Of a DNA stretch of 64,000 nucleotides, positions 18,063-25,772 are shown one piece after another. The stretch spans positions 3,596,001 to 3,660,000 of the forward strand of contig NZ_JAJEJV010000004.1 in assembly GCF_021390675.1 (NCBI RefSeq), given 5' to 3'. The DNA is from Dyella sp. 2HG41-7. GTDB taxonomy: Bacteria > Pseudomonadota > Gammaproteobacteria > Xanthomonadales > Rhodanobacteraceae. The notes under the pieces are model-generated. The model ran no database searches. It was not told the origin of the DNA and worked only from the letters and a program-made list of their open reading frames with translations. The translations under genes and the position numbers were made by a program. How positions within the stretch are numbered: the first letter of the stretch is position 1; every line of letters starts with the position of its first letter.

Positions 18063-19412
18063 TCATCGCGTCGCCAACAACGCCTCAATCTCGCTCGGCT
18101 CTTTCGGAACGGCAGCCGTCAACACCTCATTGCCATCGCGCGTCACCGCCACATCGTCTTCGATGCGAATGCCAATGCCGCGCCATGCTTCGGGCACGGA
18201 CGTATCATCGGGTGCGATGTAAATACCGGGCTCCACCGTCAGCACCATGCCCGGCTCGAGCAGTCGTGGTTCGCCATCGACGCGGTAGTCGCCCACATCG
18301 TGCACGTCCAGCCCAAGCCAATGACTGGTTTTTGCCGGGAAATACCGCTTGTAGCTGCCCTGCTCGATCGCTTCGGCCGGCGACTCTTTGATCAATCCGA
18401 GCGCGCACAAGCCTTCCGTGATGACATGCACCGCGACATCGTGTGCGGTGCTGTAGGAGCGCCCGGGTCTTACTTCGTCGATCGCTGCCTGCTGCGCGGT
18501 CAGCACAATCTCGTACAGCGCGCGCTGCTCGCGACTGTAGCGACCGTTCACCGGAAAGCTACGACTGATATCGGATGCGTAGCAATCCAATTCCGCGCCA
18601 GCGTCGATCAACAACAGATCGCCGTGTTTCAACGGCGCGCGATTGGCAACGTAATGCATGGTGCACGCGTTCACGCCACCAGCGACGATAGGCGGAAACG
18701 CCGCGACCGCACCGCGGCTGCGCATGATGCGCACCAGCTCGGCTTCCACTTCGTACTCGTGCCGCCCTGCATGCGCCATCGCCATGGCGGCGAGATGCGC
18801 TTCGGCGGCAATCGCTGCGGAGGCGCGCATTAGCTTCAGTTCCGCGCGCGATTTGTACAGGCGCAAGTCGTGCAGAAGATGACCCAGCGCGACGAATTCT
18901 TTCGGCACCACGCCGCCGCCGCGCAATTGCCTAAGGCGGCGCATCCAACCGAGCAGTTGCGCATCGAATTGCGGTTCACGGCCAAAGTGACAATAAACGC
19001 GGCCGCGACCTTCGATCATGCCGGGCAGAATGTCGTCGATATCGTCGATCGGAAACGCGTCGTCCATACCGTAATCGGACACAGCGCGCTCGGTGCCGAT
19101 GGATTCCCCGTGCCAGCGTTCGTGATGCGGATCGCGCTCACGGCAGAACAGCACCATTTCGCCGTGCTGACGCCCCGGCAACAATGCCAAAACCGCGTCC
19201 GGCTCGGGAAAACCGCTTAAATAATGGAAATCCGAATCCTGTCGATACGGCCACGCGGCGTCGGCGTTACGCATGCGCTCGGGCGCGGTAGCGATCAGCA
19301 CCACCGCGTCCTCACCGGCCATCTTCATCAATTGGCGGCGACGCCGCGCGAATTCGTCGGGAGCGATATTCAATGCAGCGTGCCGCTCGAAGGCTGGTTG
19401 GGAATGTGGCAT
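18063..19412 (-). CDS. pepP: Xaa-Pro aminopeptidase P
   Basis: Metallopeptidase that removes the N-terminal residue preceding proline. The 449-residue product has RMRNADAAWPYRQDSDFHYLSGF at its N-terminal domain (read as two parts) and metal ligands in LLLIDAGAELDCYASDISRS, SHWLGLDVHDVGDY, MVLTVEPGIY and GIGIRIEDDVAV. The ATG at 19412 overlaps ygfB by 43 bp and lacks a Shine-Dalgarno sequence. A TTG at 19373 that shares bases with the ygfB stop (TTGA) is an alternative, giving a protein 13 residues shorter and closer to E. coli PepP. ygfB-pepP is a conserved pair. Confidence 0.94.
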   Translation of the reverse strand: MPHSQPAFERHAALNIAPDEFARRRRQLMKMAGEDAVVLIATAPERMRNADAAWPYRQDSDFHYLSGFPEPDAVLALLPGRQHGEMVLFCRERDPHHERWHGESIGTERAVSDYGMDDAFPIDDIDDILPGMIEGRGRVYCHFGREPQFDAQLLGWMRRLRQLRGGGVVPKEFVALGHLLHDLRLYKSRAELKLMRASAAIAAEAHLAAMAMAHAGRHEYEVEAELVRIMRSRGAVAAFPPIVAGGVNACTMHYVANRAPLKHGDLLLIDAGAELDCYASDISRSFPVNGRYSREQRALYEIVLTAQQAAIDEVRPGRSYSTAHDVAVHVITEGLCALGLIKESPAEAIEQGSYKRYFPAKTSHWLGLDVHDVGDYRVDGEPRLLEPGMVLTVEPGIYIAPDDTSVPEAWRGIGIRIEDDVAVTRDGNEVLTAAVPKEPSEIEALLATR

Positions 19413-19933
19413 TCGGTAAACAGCAGCATCGCGCCCATGCGCACGAATTCGTGCACTTCGATCAACGCGTCTTCGTCTTCTTCTTCATTGCTGAAGTCGA
19501 GCGACGACGATGCGATGGCGCCGATGTCTTGCATGATCTCGCGCCCTTCTTCCGAAAGCCGACTGTGCGCGTCCGGTCCGCCCAAACCGAAACCACCTAA
19601 AAAGCCTCGACACCAGTCGACCACCGCATCGGCGCGTTCCGGCAGTGGTCGGTCATCGGCCGGTAACAGGGGTTCGAAGATCAATTCAGGATCGGCCAGC
19701 TCTTCGGCGCTCTGCGCGACTACTTGGTCCAGCACGTCCTGGTCCGCTTCGGCAACCGCATTGCTGCCGGCCTGAAGGTGCAGCGCCGTCAGCACGTGAC
19801 GCTTCGGCAACCGGCCGTTGGCGGCCAGAAACCCGCAAATAGAACCGTGTAACTCACTGGTGCGAATGGACAATCGCAGGTGGTTAACCGCTTCGTCCAG
19901 TTCGTCGTACCCGATGGGTTCGAGGGCGGTCAT
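19370..19933 (-). CDS. ygfB: UPF0149 family protein YgfB
   Basis: A 187-residue acidic protein of the UPF0149/YgfB family; in Pseudomonas YgfB acts as a regulator of stress and resistance genes, but its biochemical role is unclear. Landmarks are SELHGSICGFLAANG near residue 26, WCRGFLGGFGLGG around residue 107 and EVHEFVRMGAMLL near the end. It begins the ygfB-pepP pair and is divergent from the TIGR02449-zapA-6S RNA block, the arrangement common in gammaproteobacteria. Confidence 0.93.
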   Translation of the reverse strand: MTALEPIGYDELDEAVNHLRLSIRTSELHGSICGFLAANGRLPKRHVLTALHLQAGSNAVAEADQDVLDQVVAQSAEELADPELIFEPLLPADDRPLPERADAVVDWCRGFLGGFGLGGPDAHSRLSEEGREIMQDIGAIASSSLDFSNEEEDEDALIEVHEFVRMGAMLLFTECHIPNQPSSGTLH

Positions 19934-20033
19934 CGAGGTCTCCGTTAACGTTCAAGGCTCAAGTTTAATGCACCGGCGCGCGCTGGCGGTCCGGCCCACA
20001 GATTTCCTCCGGCGTCCTGATATAGTGCGACGC

Positions 20034-20255
20034 ATGAACTCACCCGACGCCAAATTCGAACTAGCCGCCCTGCATCAGCAGCTCGATCGGCTGATCGATT
20101 ATGTCCATCGGCTGAGTGAAGAAAATCGCAGCCTGCGCCACAGCCAGGAACAGCTGGCGAACGAACGCGCGGGTTTGCTGGCACGCAACGAACAAGCGCG
20201 CAGCCGCGTCGAAGCGATGATCCAACGACTCAAGGCGCTCGAGAACAATGGCTGA
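20034..20255 (+). CDS. TIGR02449 family coiled-coil protein
   Basis: A 73-residue protein that is almost wholly a predicted coiled coil (LAALHQQLDRLIDYVHRL, then NRSLRHSQEQLANERAGLL). It matches the small family that precedes zapA in Xanthomonadaceae and Pseudomonas and resembles ZapB in size and shape. The ATG at 20034 is preferred to upstream starts because the protein family begins MNSPDAKFE-like. It overlaps the zapA start by 8 bp. A role in the Z ring is inferred from linkage and shape only. Confidence 0.8.
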   Translation: MNSPDAKFELAALHQQLDRLIDYVHRLSEENRSLRHSQEQLANERAGLLARNEQARSRVEAMIQRLKALENNG

Positions 20256-20586
20256 CGTCATCAGTATGTCCACCAACGAACCGGTTTCGCTGCGACTGAT
20301 CGACCGCGAGTTTTTGATCGCTTGTCCGCCGGAAGAGCGCGACGGCTTGTTGGAAGCGGCCAGTTTTCTCGACCGCAAAATGCGCGAGTTGCGCTCGCAC
20401 ATGAAGACACCGGGTTTCGATCGTCTCGCCGTGCTCGCCGCCATCAGTATCACGCACGAATATCTGCAGCTGCAAAAGAGCGCCGCAAGCACAAGTAACG
20501 CCAACGTTGCTGAATCGGGTCTCGCTGAAGATCTCGCTTCGTTGCGCCGCAAGCTTGAAGCCGCACTGGACGCGCAACTAAAATAG
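20248..20586 (+). CDS. zapA: Cell division protein ZapA
   Basis: Cytosolic protein that cross-links FtsZ filaments at the division site. The 112-residue product has the ZapA core VSLRLIDREFLIACPPEER, then LDRKMRELR and the helix RLAVLAAISITHEYLQLQ. A second in-frame ATG at 20266 (MSTNEP) is also possible. Translational overlap with the upstream coiled-coil gene and the 6S RNA gene downstream are conserved context. Confidence 0.94.
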   Translation: MADVISMSTNEPVSLRLIDREFLIACPPEERDGLLEAASFLDRKMRELRSHMKTPGFDRLAVLAAISITHEYLQLQKSAASTSNANVAESGLAEDLASLRRKLEAALDAQLK

Positions 20587-20589
20587 CCA

Positions 20590-20782
20590 ACGGCGTCTTC
20601 TGCGGTGTGCGCCAGCACACTCTTACATTTGCCTTGTTCCTATATACGACCCGGGACGGTTACTTAAGGCTGTTGTGCATGTCCGCCGCGTGCGGAAAGC
20701 CTTTAGGCCTTAATCTCCCTCCCACCTGATCCCATTTGGATCAAGGTCGTTTGGTGGGCAGCGGCATCGCGGTTTACGCCAC
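20590..20782 (+). ncRNA. ssrS: 6S RNA
   Basis: Regulatory RNA that binds the sigma70 RNA polymerase by imitating an open promoter. It sits exactly where gammaproteobacteria keep it, between zapA and the 5-formyl-THF cyclo-ligase gene. The ends pair: GGCGT at 20592-20596 with ACGCC at 20776-20780, followed by CTGCGGTGT against GCATCGCGG. The 3' arm reads GGGCAGCGGCATC, close to the E. coli 6S 3' arm, and the centre has CACCTGATCC/GGATCAAGGT as an internal hairpin. Length about 190 nt fits. Ends are approximate. Confidence 0.8.
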
Positions 20783-20793
20783 CTCATTCCCAG

Positions 20794-20821
20794 CCCGGAT
20801 GCCGTTCTAACGGCATCCGGG
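20794..20821. repeat. 28-bp perfect inverted repeat after 6S RNA
   Basis: CCCGGATGCCGTT and its exact complement are separated by only CT, so a hairpin would use a four-base loop and a 12-bp stem. It lies between the 6S RNA 3' end and fthC with no following T run. It could end or process the 6S transcript or lie in the fthC leader. Confidence 0.6.
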
Positions 20822-20864
20822 AAGCGGGGCGCCGGACGACGCACCATCTCAGGAGACGCGCGAC

Positions 20865-21482
20865 GTGGACACCGCCGCACGACGTCGTGAACTACGCCAG
20901 CGCTTGGCCGAACGCCGCCGCGCCCTCACCCCTCCCCAACGCATCGCCGCCGCCCAGGGCCTTCGGCGCAGCCTGGAGCACCTGCCGGAATACCATACGG
21001 ACAACCGCGTGGCCGGTTACTGGGCTTGCGATGGGGAATTGCCGCTCAACTTGGTGATTCCGCCGCTGGCGACGCGCGGTCAGCAGTTCCTGCTGCCGGT
21101 GATCGGCCAGGACAACCTGTTGCGTTTCGCCCCCTGGGCATCCGGCGAGCCGGTACAGCCCAACCGCTTCGGTATCCCCGAACCGGTGGCGCCGCGCGAA
21201 TGGTTCGCGCCCTTTCAGCTTGACCTCGTCTTCATGCCGTTGCTGGCTTTCGACCGCCAAGGCAATCGGCTGGGCTATGGCGGCGGTTATTACGACCGTA
21301 GCTTCGCCTTCCTGAGGGATCAATTGCGCCCGACCGAACCGTTGCTGGTCGGCATCGCCTACGACTTCCAGGAACTCCCCGACATCTCCCCGGAACCGTG
21401 GGATGTCGCTCTGGATTTCGTCGCCACCGATCACGAACTTATCGACTGCCGCGCAGAATCTTCAGGAACCCACAGCGCATGA
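20865..21482 (+). CDS. fthC: 5-formyltetrahydrofolate cyclo-ligase
   Basis: Converts 5-formyl-THF to 5,10-methenyl-THF with ATP, also named YgfA. The 205-residue protein has VAGYWACDGELPL, FGIPEP, LVFMPLLAFDRQGNRLGYGGGYYDR and LLVGIAYDFQEL (motifs read in parts), the family's substrate and Mg-ATP-binding elements. It follows the 6S RNA gene, as in E. coli, and overlaps the next gene by 4 bp. Confidence 0.95.
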   Translation: MDTAARRRELRQRLAERRRALTPPQRIAAAQGLRRSLEHLPEYHTDNRVAGYWACDGELPLNLVIPPLATRGQQFLLPVIGQDNLLRFAPWASGEPVQPNRFGIPEPVAPREWFAPFQLDLVFMPLLAFDRQGNRLGYGGGYYDRSFAFLRDQLRPTEPLLVGIAYDFQELPDISPEPWDVALDFVATDHELIDCRAESSGTHSA

Positions 21483-21931
21483 ACTATTGGCTGATGAAGT
21501 CGGAGCCGGACACGTTCTCCATCGACGATCTCAAGCGCAAGAAGCGCGAAGCGTGGGACGGCGTTCGCAACTATCAGGCGCGCAACTTTATGCGCGACGA
21601 GATGCGCGTGGGCGACAGCGTGTTTTTCTATCACTCCAATTGCGCCGAACCGGGCATTGCCGGCATCGCGGAAGTGGCATGCGATGCGTATCCCGATCCG
21701 TCGCAATTCGATCCCAAGAGCAAATACTTCGATCCCGGCAGCTCGCGCGACAATCCGCGCTGGATGCTGGTCGACGTCAAATTCGTCAAAAAGCTCAAGC
21801 GCGTGATCACGCTGGACGAACTGAAAAACCACCCCGCCATTGCGGACATGCGCCTGTTGCGCAAAGGCAATCGCTTATCGGTGATGCCGGTGGAAGCGAA
21901 CGAGTGGCGTTACATCCTGGGCTTGGAATAA
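21479..21931 (+). CDS. EVE-domain protein (thymocyte nuclear protein 1 family)
   Basis: A 150-residue stand-alone EVE (PUA-like) domain: MNYWLMKSEPDTFSIDDL at the start, WDGVRNYQARNFMRDEM, DSVFFYHSN and DNPRWMLVDV. EVE domains bind modified bases in DNA or RNA; the target here is unknown. The start is fixed by the 4-bp ATGA overlap with fthC. The small repeat GTCCC/GGGAC just after the stop could end transcription before rpiA. Confidence 0.9.
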   Translation: MNYWLMKSEPDTFSIDDLKRKKREAWDGVRNYQARNFMRDEMRVGDSVFFYHSNCAEPGIAGIAEVACDAYPDPSQFDPKSKYFDPGSSRDNPRWMLVDVKFVKKLKRVITLDELKNHPAIADMRLLRKGNRLSVMPVEANEWRYILGLE

Positions 21932-22027
21932 GCGCGCAACGTCCCTTTCGGGACGGAAAAAGCAGCGCAACATGCGCCTGGCAGCCAAATAAACGATCAT
22001 TTCTTTTTGCCCTTTTAGGACAACGCC

Positions 22028-22669
22028 ATGAGCAACAACGAAGGAAAACGCCTGGCCGGCGAAGCCGCCATCCGTTATGTGGAAGACGGCGCCATCGTGG
22101 GAGTCGGCACTGGTTCGACGGTGGCCTTCTTTATCGATGCGTTGGCGACCATCAAGGACCGCATCCAAGGCGCGGTTTCCAGCTCGGAACAATCCACTAC
22201 GCAACTGAAAAAGCACGGCATTCCCGTGTTCGATCTCAATGCCACGGGGCCGCTCACGCTATACGTGGACGGCGCCGACGAGTGCGATCCCCATAGGCGC
22301 CTGATCAAAGGCGGTGGCGCCGCGCTCACGCGCGAAAAGATCGTCGCGGAAGCCGCGCAGAAATTCGTCTGCATTATCGACGCCAGCAAGCGCGTGGATC
22401 TGCTCGGCAAATTTCCGCTGCCGATTGAAGTGATTCCGATGGCCCGCAGCCTGGTCGGCCGCGAAATCGTCAAGCGCGGCGGCAATCCCGTGTGGCGCGA
22501 TGGCGTGGTCACCGACAACGGTAACTGGATCATCGACGTGCACGGCTGGCAGATTGCCGATCCGGTCGCGCTGGAAACCGATCTCAATCAGATTCCCGGC
22601 ATCGTCAGCGTGGGCTTGTTTGCGCGACGCCCGGCGGACGTGGTGTTGATCGGCGATAAAGAGATGTGA
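22028..22669 (+). CDS. rpiA: Ribose-5-phosphate isomerase A
   Basis: Interconverts ribose 5-phosphate and ribulose 5-phosphate in the pentose phosphate pathway, where the window also supplies rpe and tkt. The 213-residue protein has [17 protein letters not shown], then [18 protein letters not shown] with catalytic Asp residues, [14 protein letters not shown] and [16 protein letters not shown] precedes the ATG. An intrinsic terminator follows. Confidence 0.97.
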   Translation: MSNNEGKRLAGEAAIRYVEDGAIVGVGTGSTVAFFIDALATIKDRIQGAVSSSEQSTTQLKKHGIPVFDLNATGPLTLYVDGADECDPHRRLIKGGGAALTREKIVAEAAQKFVCIIDASKRVDLLGKFPLPIEVIPMARSLVGREIVKRGGNPVWRDGVVTDNGNWIIDVHGWQIADPVALETDLNQIPGIVSVGLFARRPADVVLIGDKEM

Positions 22670-22703
22670 CAGCGGCTTTTTGCGCCGCCCACCATCGAAT
22701 CCG

Positions 22704-22731
22704 AAAGCCCCGCTCGCGCGGGGCTTTTTTT
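22704..22731 (+). terminator. rpiA terminator
   Basis: Stem GCCCCGC/GCGGGGC with loop TCGC, flanked by AAA and seven T. Confidence 0.88.
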
Positions 22732-22827
22732 GGCTCAAGTCCCAAGCACATCGGCCGATACAACGCTCAAAGGTTCCTCCGCCGGCAAGGAATGCCGATG
22801 CCGATCCATGCATGAAGGAGTAGCGCC

Positions 22828-23049
22828 ATGATCACCACGACCGTCGTCCAAGAATTGATGCTCCACAACCTCACTTGCCCGCAATGCCGAGCGGGTGAAC
22901 CGTGCCTGGTCGCCGAACATATTGAAGATTGCTGGCCAAGGCGCGTCGCATCGCAGGCCGCGGCGAGCTTGCTGGAACTCACTACGGCCGGCGACGATCT
23001 CCCGCCCGCACCCAACCGGGTCACCGTGCCACAGTTCAGCCGCTTCTAG
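22828..23049 (+). CDS. Small Cys-containing protein of unknown function
   Basis: A 73-residue protein supported by AAGGAG eight bases before its ATG. The middle contains CPQCRAGEPC, a pair of cysteines plus a third that could bind a metal or respond to redox, and a fourth Cys follows in EDCWP. No signal peptide or membrane helix. No family is recognised. It stands alone between the rpiA terminator and a GNAT gene. Confidence 0.6.
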   Translation: MITTTVVQELMLHNLTCPQCRAGEPCLVAEHIEDCWPRRVASQAAASLLELTTAGDDLPPAPNRVTVPQFSRF

Positions 23050-23130
23050 GCGTCGGCCGAAAGTACTGTTGCAAGCGTCCACTTCGTGGTGGTGATATCG
23101 CATGCGTCCCCAACACGCATGATCATCCCC

Positions 23131-23613
23131 ATGATCGACATTCGACACGCGGAATTTCCGAAAGATGCCGATGAGGTTAATCGCCTGTTCCGCGAATACG
23201 CGGATAGCCTTGGCGTGGATCTCGGCTTTCAAAACTTCGATGACGAAGTCACGTCGCTACCGGGAAAATATGCAGCGCCCGGCGGCCGCCTGTTGCTCGC
23301 GTGGAACGGCGATGACGTCCTCGGCTGCGTGGCGCTGCGCCCGCTGCGAGACGCTACGTGCGAAATGAAACGCCTTTATGTGCGGCCTCAAGCGCGCGGC
23401 ACGCAGCTTGGAAGAAAACTCGCCGAACGTCTCTGCGATGAAGCACGCGCCGCGGGTTATACGCGCATGTGCCTGGACACGTTGCCGACCATGGCGACGG
23501 CGCAAGGTCTGTATCGATCCTTGGGATTCGAGCCCATCGATCCGTATGTATTCAATCCGATCGTCGGGACGCAATTCCTGGCGCTGGCGCTTGATAAAAC
23601 GGCAGTGGATTAA
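23131..23613 (+). CDS. GNAT family N-acetyltransferase
   Basis: A 160-residue acetyltransferase fold: LLLAWNGDDVLGCVALRPL as the central strands, EMKRLYVRPQARGTQLGRKL with the acetyl-CoA pyrophosphate loop R-x-x-G-x-G/L-like, and MCLDTLPTMATAQGLYRSLGF at the C terminus. No Shine-Dalgarno sequence marks the start; the ATG at 23131 (MIDIRHAEF) is favoured, with 23119 as an alternative. The substrate is not evident. Confidence 0.85.
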   Translation: MIDIRHAEFPKDADEVNRLFREYADSLGVDLGFQNFDDEVTSLPGKYAAPGGRLLLAWNGDDVLGCVALRPLRDATCEMKRLYVRPQARGTQLGRKLAERLCDEARAAGYTRMCLDTLPTMATAQGLYRSLGFEPIDPYVFNPIVGTQFLALALDKTAVD

Positions 23614-23667
23614 TGCCTGCAAGTCGTTTAGCGTTGCGTAGTTCATGCAACGCAACGGTGATACGCA

Positions 23668-23811
23668 GTGAAGAAAGACGACGTAACACGCGACATTGCC
23701 CGCAACGTCGAGCGGGCCGGCATTTGGCAGCTTATGCGCACGTTGCCTTGGCCGTTGAAATTGGCTGTGACTGCGGCAGCGCTCGGGTATCTCTATTGGT
23801 CAGCAAAGTAA
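23668..23811 (+). CDS. Possible 47-residue membrane protein (GTG start)
   Basis: Starting at GTG, the reading frame encodes VKKDDVTRDIARNVERAG followed by one hydrophobic segment (about residues 29-45, LKLAVTAAALGYLYW) and ends in SAK. A charged N terminus plus one membrane helix is a typical small-protein pattern and the frame is intact, but there is no clear ribosome-binding site and no recognised family. Confidence 0.4.
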   Translation: MKKDDVTRDIARNVERAGIWQLMRTLPWPLKLAVTAAALGYLYWSAK

Positions 23812-23968
23812 ATAAGAAACGTAGGGTTATTCCGAAAACCCTCTAATCCGTTTCGCTCGTACCCCCTCTCCAACCACATCGCGCGAGCGCACGCTCGCGC
23901 CTCTCAAAATTATTCCAAGCCATCTGCGCCCACGGAAGCCAGGCGCAGCGGAAAAACATGGAGGTTAT

Positions 23969-24307
23969 ATGCGGCTCGTGATAGCCGGGTTTTCAGCTTT
24001 TCTTTTGACGGCGTGCAGCGCAGATGCACCACATATCCCCAAACTGGATACGTCGCCCAGTAACAGTTATCTGTTCGTCTGCCGCTCGAAGGCAGCGATG
24101 CAGGAGCTGATGGATTCAGGCACCGCATTCCGCACAAGCCGAACGGTGGTGGATCGCTTAGCCAAGCACGGCGACTGCCTGTTGATTCCTTACGAATCGA
24201 TCAAGAGCATTGGCGACGCCACGGACAACGGAACGGGTCCCGTGCCCATAACCGTTCAAAAGGACAGTGCCACGGTAACGATGTGGGGCTACCCGGTACA
24301 GGACTGA
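23969..24307 (+). CDS. Small lipoprotein of unknown function
   Basis: A 112-residue precursor with a strong GGAGG site before the ATG. The signal peptide ends in the lipobox LLTAC (Cys16). The mature part has two further cysteines (LFVCRS and GDCLLI) that could form a disulfide in the periplasm. No family is recognised. dsdA starts 43 bp downstream on the same strand, but no functional link is evident. Confidence 0.75.
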   Translation: MRLVIAGFSAFLLTACSADAPHIPKLDTSPSNSYLFVCRSKAAMQELMDSGTAFRTSRTVVDRLAKHGDCLLIPYESIKSIGDATDNGTGPVPITVQKDSATVTMWGYPVQD

Positions 24308-24350
24308 AGCCCCGCCACCAGGGCGGTACACTCAATTCGTCGCGCGCAAT

Positions 24351-25718
24351 ATGAAGAACGAAATCATGATTGCAGGAAAATCCATCGAAGCATGGAAGCA
24401 AAGCCATCCGCTTATCGGCGACCTCGTCGCGCTGAAGGAAACGGAATGGTTCAATCCCGCCGTTCGACCCGCGGAAGAAGCCTTGCCGGATGTCGGCTTG
24501 AATGAGAAAAACGTACGCGAAGCGAGCGCGCGGCTTGCGCGGTTCGCTCCCTATATCGCGCGTATGTTTCCGCAAACCGCGGGTGCTGGCGGCAGCATCG
24601 AATCGCCGATCCGATCGGCTCCTCGCCTGAAACTGGCGCTTCAACAACGTTATGGCATCGCTTTACCAGGGCATCTGTGGCTCAAGCTCGACAGCCATCT
24701 TCCGATATCAGGATCGATCAAGGCGCGCGGCGGCATATACGAAGTTCTTCAACACGCCGAAGAACTGGCCCTCAAAAATGGATTGCTAAAGATCGACGAC
24801 GACTATTCGAAACTCGACAGCGAAACCTCGCGCGCGTTTTTCCGGCGTTATCGTATCGCCGTCGGTTCCACCGGCAATCTGGGCCTGTCCATTGGCATCA
24901 TGGGCGCCACACTGGGATTTCAGGTGACCGTGCATATGTCGGCCGATGCGCGGCAATGGAAAAAGGACAAACTGCGCGCGCACGGCGTCACCGTCATCGA
25001 ACACGCCGCCGATTACAGCGCCGCCGTGGTCGAAGGGCGAAAACAGGCGGCGCAGGATCCGGCTTGTCACTTTATCGATGACGAAAACTCCAAGCATTTG
25101 TTTCTCGGATACGCCGTCGCGGCCGAGCGACTTAAAACGCAATGGACCGAAGCAGGAATCGTCGTCGATGCCGAGCATCCATTGTTTGTCTATCTGCCTT
25201 GTGGCGTAGGTGGCGGCCCGGGCGGCGTGGCGTTCGGCCTGAAGCTGGCGTTCGGCGATGCCGTGCATTGCATCTTTGCCGAACCGACGCATTCGCCATG
25301 CATGTTTCTCGGCGTGTACACCGGCCTGCATGACGACGTATCGGTACAAGATTTCGGCATCGATAACGTCACGGCGGCGGACGGGCTCGCCGTGGGAAGA
25401 GCGTCTGGCTTTGTCGGCAAGGCGATGCAGCGGCTGATCGATGGGTACTACACGATTAGCGATACGGAGCTCTACGCCTTGCTAGCGTTGATGGAACGAG
25501 AGGAAGGCATTCGTCTTGAACCATCGGCTTGCGCAGGCATTCCCGGCATGGCGCGCGTCCTGGCGCACGCTCAAAACATCTATCGCCAACGCTTCAACAT
25601 GCATCCCGCGACGCTTGCCAAGGCAACGCACCTCGCTTGGGCAACGGGAGGCAGCATGGTGCCTGAAGAAGAAATGGCCCTCTATGTATCGAAAGGCAAA
25701 ATGGCGCTTAAAGCTTAA
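24351..25718 (+). CDS. dsdA: D-serine dehydratase
   Basis: PLP enzyme that converts D-serine to pyruvate and ammonia, detoxifying it or using it as nutrient. The 455-residue protein matches DsdA throughout: [27 protein letters not shown] with the PLP-binding Lys, [40 protein letters not shown] with the glycine-rich phosphate loop, [10 protein letters not shown] and [13 protein letters not shown]. Neither the transporter gene dsdX nor the regulator gene dsdC is adjacent, so uptake and control must be provided elsewhere. Confidence 0.96.
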   Translation: MKNEIMIAGKSIEAWKQSHPLIGDLVALKETEWFNPAVRPAEEALPDVGLNEKNVREASARLARFAPYIARMFPQTAGAGGSIESPIRSAPRLKLALQQRYGIALPGHLWLKLDSHLPISGSIKARGGIYEVLQHAEELALKNGLLKIDDDYSKLDSETSRAFFRRYRIAVGSTGNLGLSIGIMGATLGFQVTVHMSADARQWKKDKLRAHGVTVIEHAADYSAAVVEGRKQAAQDPACHFIDDENSKHLFLGYAVAAERLKTQWTEAGIVVDAEHPLFVYLPCGVGGGPGGVAFGLKLAFGDAVHCIFAEPTHSPCMFLGVYTGLHDDVSVQDFGIDNVTAADGLAVGRASGFVGKAMQRLIDGYYTISDTELYALLALMEREEGIRLEPSACAGIPGMARVLAHAQNIYRQRFNMHPATLAKATHLAWATGGSMVPEEEMALYVSKGKMALKA

Positions 25719-25772
25719 ATTGGAATCAACTGAGGAATTCCAAGGCATTGCGAGAATGACCGAATCGCGCCG

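Noticed and set aside
13294-19412. pepQ and pepP as a recent duplication
   Set aside because: They share only the general metallopeptidase fold and belong to different long-standing families, dipeptidase and aminopeptidase.
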